This document shows positions 62,577 through 64,000 of a DNA stretch of 64,000 nucleotides, in pieces. Origin of the DNA: an uncultured Fulvivirga sp. (GTDB lineage: Bacteria > Bacteroidota > Bacteroidia > Cytophagales > Cyclobacteriaceae); NCBI GenBank assembly GCA_947500555.1, contig CANMSE010000001.1, positions 930,001 through 994,000 of the forward strand. The letters run 5' to 3'. The notes under the pieces were generated by a model. That model ran no database searches. It worked only from the letters and a program-made list of their open reading frames with translations, and was not told the origin of the DNA. Made by a program: the position numbers and the translations under genes. Each line of letters opens with the position of its first letter. Positions within the stretch are counted from its first letter, which is position 1.

Positions 62577-64000
62577 CTAGGGTAATTTTATTTCACCACT
62601 TGCATTATTTTGAAAGGTGTTTGTGTCATTATTTTGAAAGGGATTAAATTTTCCAAGTCTTATAACTGCACCATAGCCAGCACTGTTACTTAAAGTATTG
62701 TCTATGAATCGATAGTTATTATTGGGGCTTGGGTCGGAATCAGAACCACCATTTAAAACAATATTTGCCTTTTCAATTAAGAATGCATTTTGGCCACCAT
62801 CACTAATTTGGCAGTTACTCATATCGTATCGTCCTGAAAGTTCTATTCCGTTCCATGATCCTGCACCTTCATTTATCCCTTTAAAAATGATTGGTAACTC
62901 TGACGTACCGTTTGCTGTTAGTTTAGCAAAACTTACAATTAAACCGGTATTATCTGTAAATTCCATCACAACACCTGGGTCTATTTGTAAATCTCCTAAC
63001 ACTATAAGATTAGAGACATTATGATATGCGGCATCGTTGGCTAGAGGAAAGACCCTTCCGCCTTGAATAGTAGAGTTATCTCGTAATATCACAGCGTTTT
63101 CTGACCAGCTGTTATTAACATTTCTAATGTTTACAAAGCCCAATTGACTCGTTGGTATACTTAGGTCATAAAGGCTAATATTTTCGAAAGTGCTTGATTG
63201 TATATTCACCTGAGTACTAGGTGGAGATATAGGTGAAATATAAATACCATGTCCACTGCTATTTGTGATGTTGCTGCTAGACATATCCAGTACACCACCA
63301 ACATATACTGCTGTTTTTTCTGGAGTTGTAAAGCTTCCAGTATCGTGTATAGAGCTTCCAGCTCCTTGAATGGTTGCATTATTTAAAGTCAGATTATTAG
63401 TTGCTGCAACTCCCTTCCAGGGGACATCATTCCAACCTTCAATAATTGCATTGCTTAACTCAATTGAAGGTGCTACTATACCTGTATTTTCACTCAAATA
63501 AATGGTAGATCCAATTATTGAAACATTTCCGCCAGCTGTAAAACTTTTATCAAGCAAGTATTTTTTGCCTCCAAAAAGGAATAAACTTAGTGAACCATCC
63601 GTTATAGTCGAACCTTTTGTTGATATTTCTATATAGTCGTAGTTATCATCATTGGCAAATACTTTATTGGTCAATCCAATTAGGTTTATGGGAGCTTTTG
63701 CTGGGATGGAGTAGTTCGTAACTATAATTTGGCCTGAAGTAATATCTGGAGCTGCCGTTTCATGAAATAGTACACCAAGGGAGTTGCTTGCGTCTTCATT
63801 TTGTCTTATTTCTATAGTTCCACTTCCTAAACTTCCCTGATTGATCACAGTGATGGCAGCGGTTTCTGTTTGCCCTTCAAATAGTTGAGAACCTCCATGT
63901 AGAATTTCTAGACGTTCGGGTGAATTTATTACACCTCCATCTACAAGTACGCCTTTCCAAGAGTTTTCATTACTTGCACGAATTGTAGTAAACTGCTGAA
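62577..64000 (-). CDS. Surface beta-helix (pectate-lyase-like) protein, C-terminal part
   Basis: The frame is open from the right edge (64000) to TAA at 62577, so only the last 474 codons are here. Reading begins inside a repeat region (FTTIRASNENSWKGVLVDGG). The sequence shows parallel beta-helix-like coils with short turns, such as ELSNAIIEGWNDVPWKGVAA, NNATIQGAGSSIHDTG, NSSGHGIYISPISPP and NCQISDGGQNAFLIEKANIV. Such proteins sit at the cell surface and may bind or cut polysaccharide; no catalytic motif is visible. The end is QNNASGEIKLP. The N-terminus, including any signal peptide, is beyond the window. Confidence 0.85.
   Translation of the reverse strand, partial: QQFTTIRASNENSWKGVLVDGGVINSPERLEILHGGSQLFEGQTETAAITVINQGSLGSGTIEIRQNEDASNSLGVLFHETAAPDITSGQIIVTNYSIPAKAPINLIGLTNKVFANDDNYDYIEISTKGSTITDGSLSLFLFGGKKYLLDKSFTAGGNVSIIGSTIYLSENTGIVAPSIELSNAIIEGWNDVPWKGVAATNNLTLNNATIQGAGSSIHDTGSFTTPEKTAVYVGGVLDMSSSNITNSSGHGIYISPISPPSTQVNIQSSTFENISLYDLSIPTSQLGFVNIRNVNNSWSENAVILRDNSTIQGGRVFPLANDAAYHNVSNLIVLGDLQIDPGVVMEFTDNTGLIVSFAKLTANGTSELPIIFKGINEGAGSWNGIELSGRYDMSNCQISDGGQNAFLIEKANIVLNGGSDSDPSPNNNYRFIDNTLSNSAGYGAVIRLGKFNPFQNNDTNTFQNNASGEIKLP

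Noticed and set aside
62577..63848. GTG at 63848 as the start of the beta-helix protein
   Set aside because: The frame stays open to the window edge with the same repeat character, so the gene begins beyond the window.

Overview
This window looks like a chromosomal segment of a member of the Bacteroidota, probably order Cytophagales. The reasons are an AT-rich genome, the mutY-ssb-gldE-gldD gene order with gliding-motility genes, promoters of the TAnnTTTG type, FecR/DUF4974 anti-sigma architecture, LytS/LytTR pairs, DUF2911 and GH3 proteins, and a fused ribonuclease E/G. The genus is not determined. No rRNA, tRNA, CRISPR array, insertion sequence or prophage was seen.

Left part (1-17.6 kb). 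On the minus strand an ECF sigma factor, a FecR-type anti-sigma factor and a TonB-dependent receptor with an STN signalling domain (cut by the left edge) form a surface-signalling uptake locus. Next come a decayed small membrane-protein gene, a 55-residue Cys-tailed protein and rlmF. Then follow an amidohydrolase, a TPR protein, a membrane protein of unknown role, a three-domain fasciclin lipoprotein, a LytS/LytTR regulatory operon, a lipid kinase, a MazF-type toxin-antitoxin pair, a methyltransferase, a patatin lipase and a DinB protein.

Accessory part (17.8-28.5 kb). A secreted M14 metallopeptidase is followed by the most interesting cassette. It holds a MORC/GHKL-type ATPase, a Rossmann methyltransferase-like protein of unknown role and a 5-cytosine DNA methyltransferase, tightly packed and apparently co-transcribed (20368-23910). 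It looks like a restriction-modification-like or anti-phage module without a recognisable nuclease. It is followed by a membrane protein, a winged-helix regulator and creD, with two matching palindromic operators, then by a sugar epimerase and a glycosyltransferase.

Housekeeping core (28.6-45 kb). On the minus strand lie HU, a TPR membrane protein, a 29-residue basic protein and ribonuclease G/E. On the plus strand lie mutY, ssb, gldE, gldD, recG, tpiA, prmA, a 1629-residue secreted protein with acidic tracts, and plsY.

Right part (45-64 kb). This holds a DUF2911 protein, a secreted WD40-caspase fusion, a GH3 protein, lptB, recJ, a SPOR-like coiled-coil protein and fumC. A LiaF-like/LytS/LytTR operon, a glycine-rich secreted protein, a TrmH-type RNA methyltransferase and mutS follow. 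A beta-helix surface protein is cut by the right edge. Several intergenic gaps carry related palindromic repeats, many built around GAGCTTGTCGAA.
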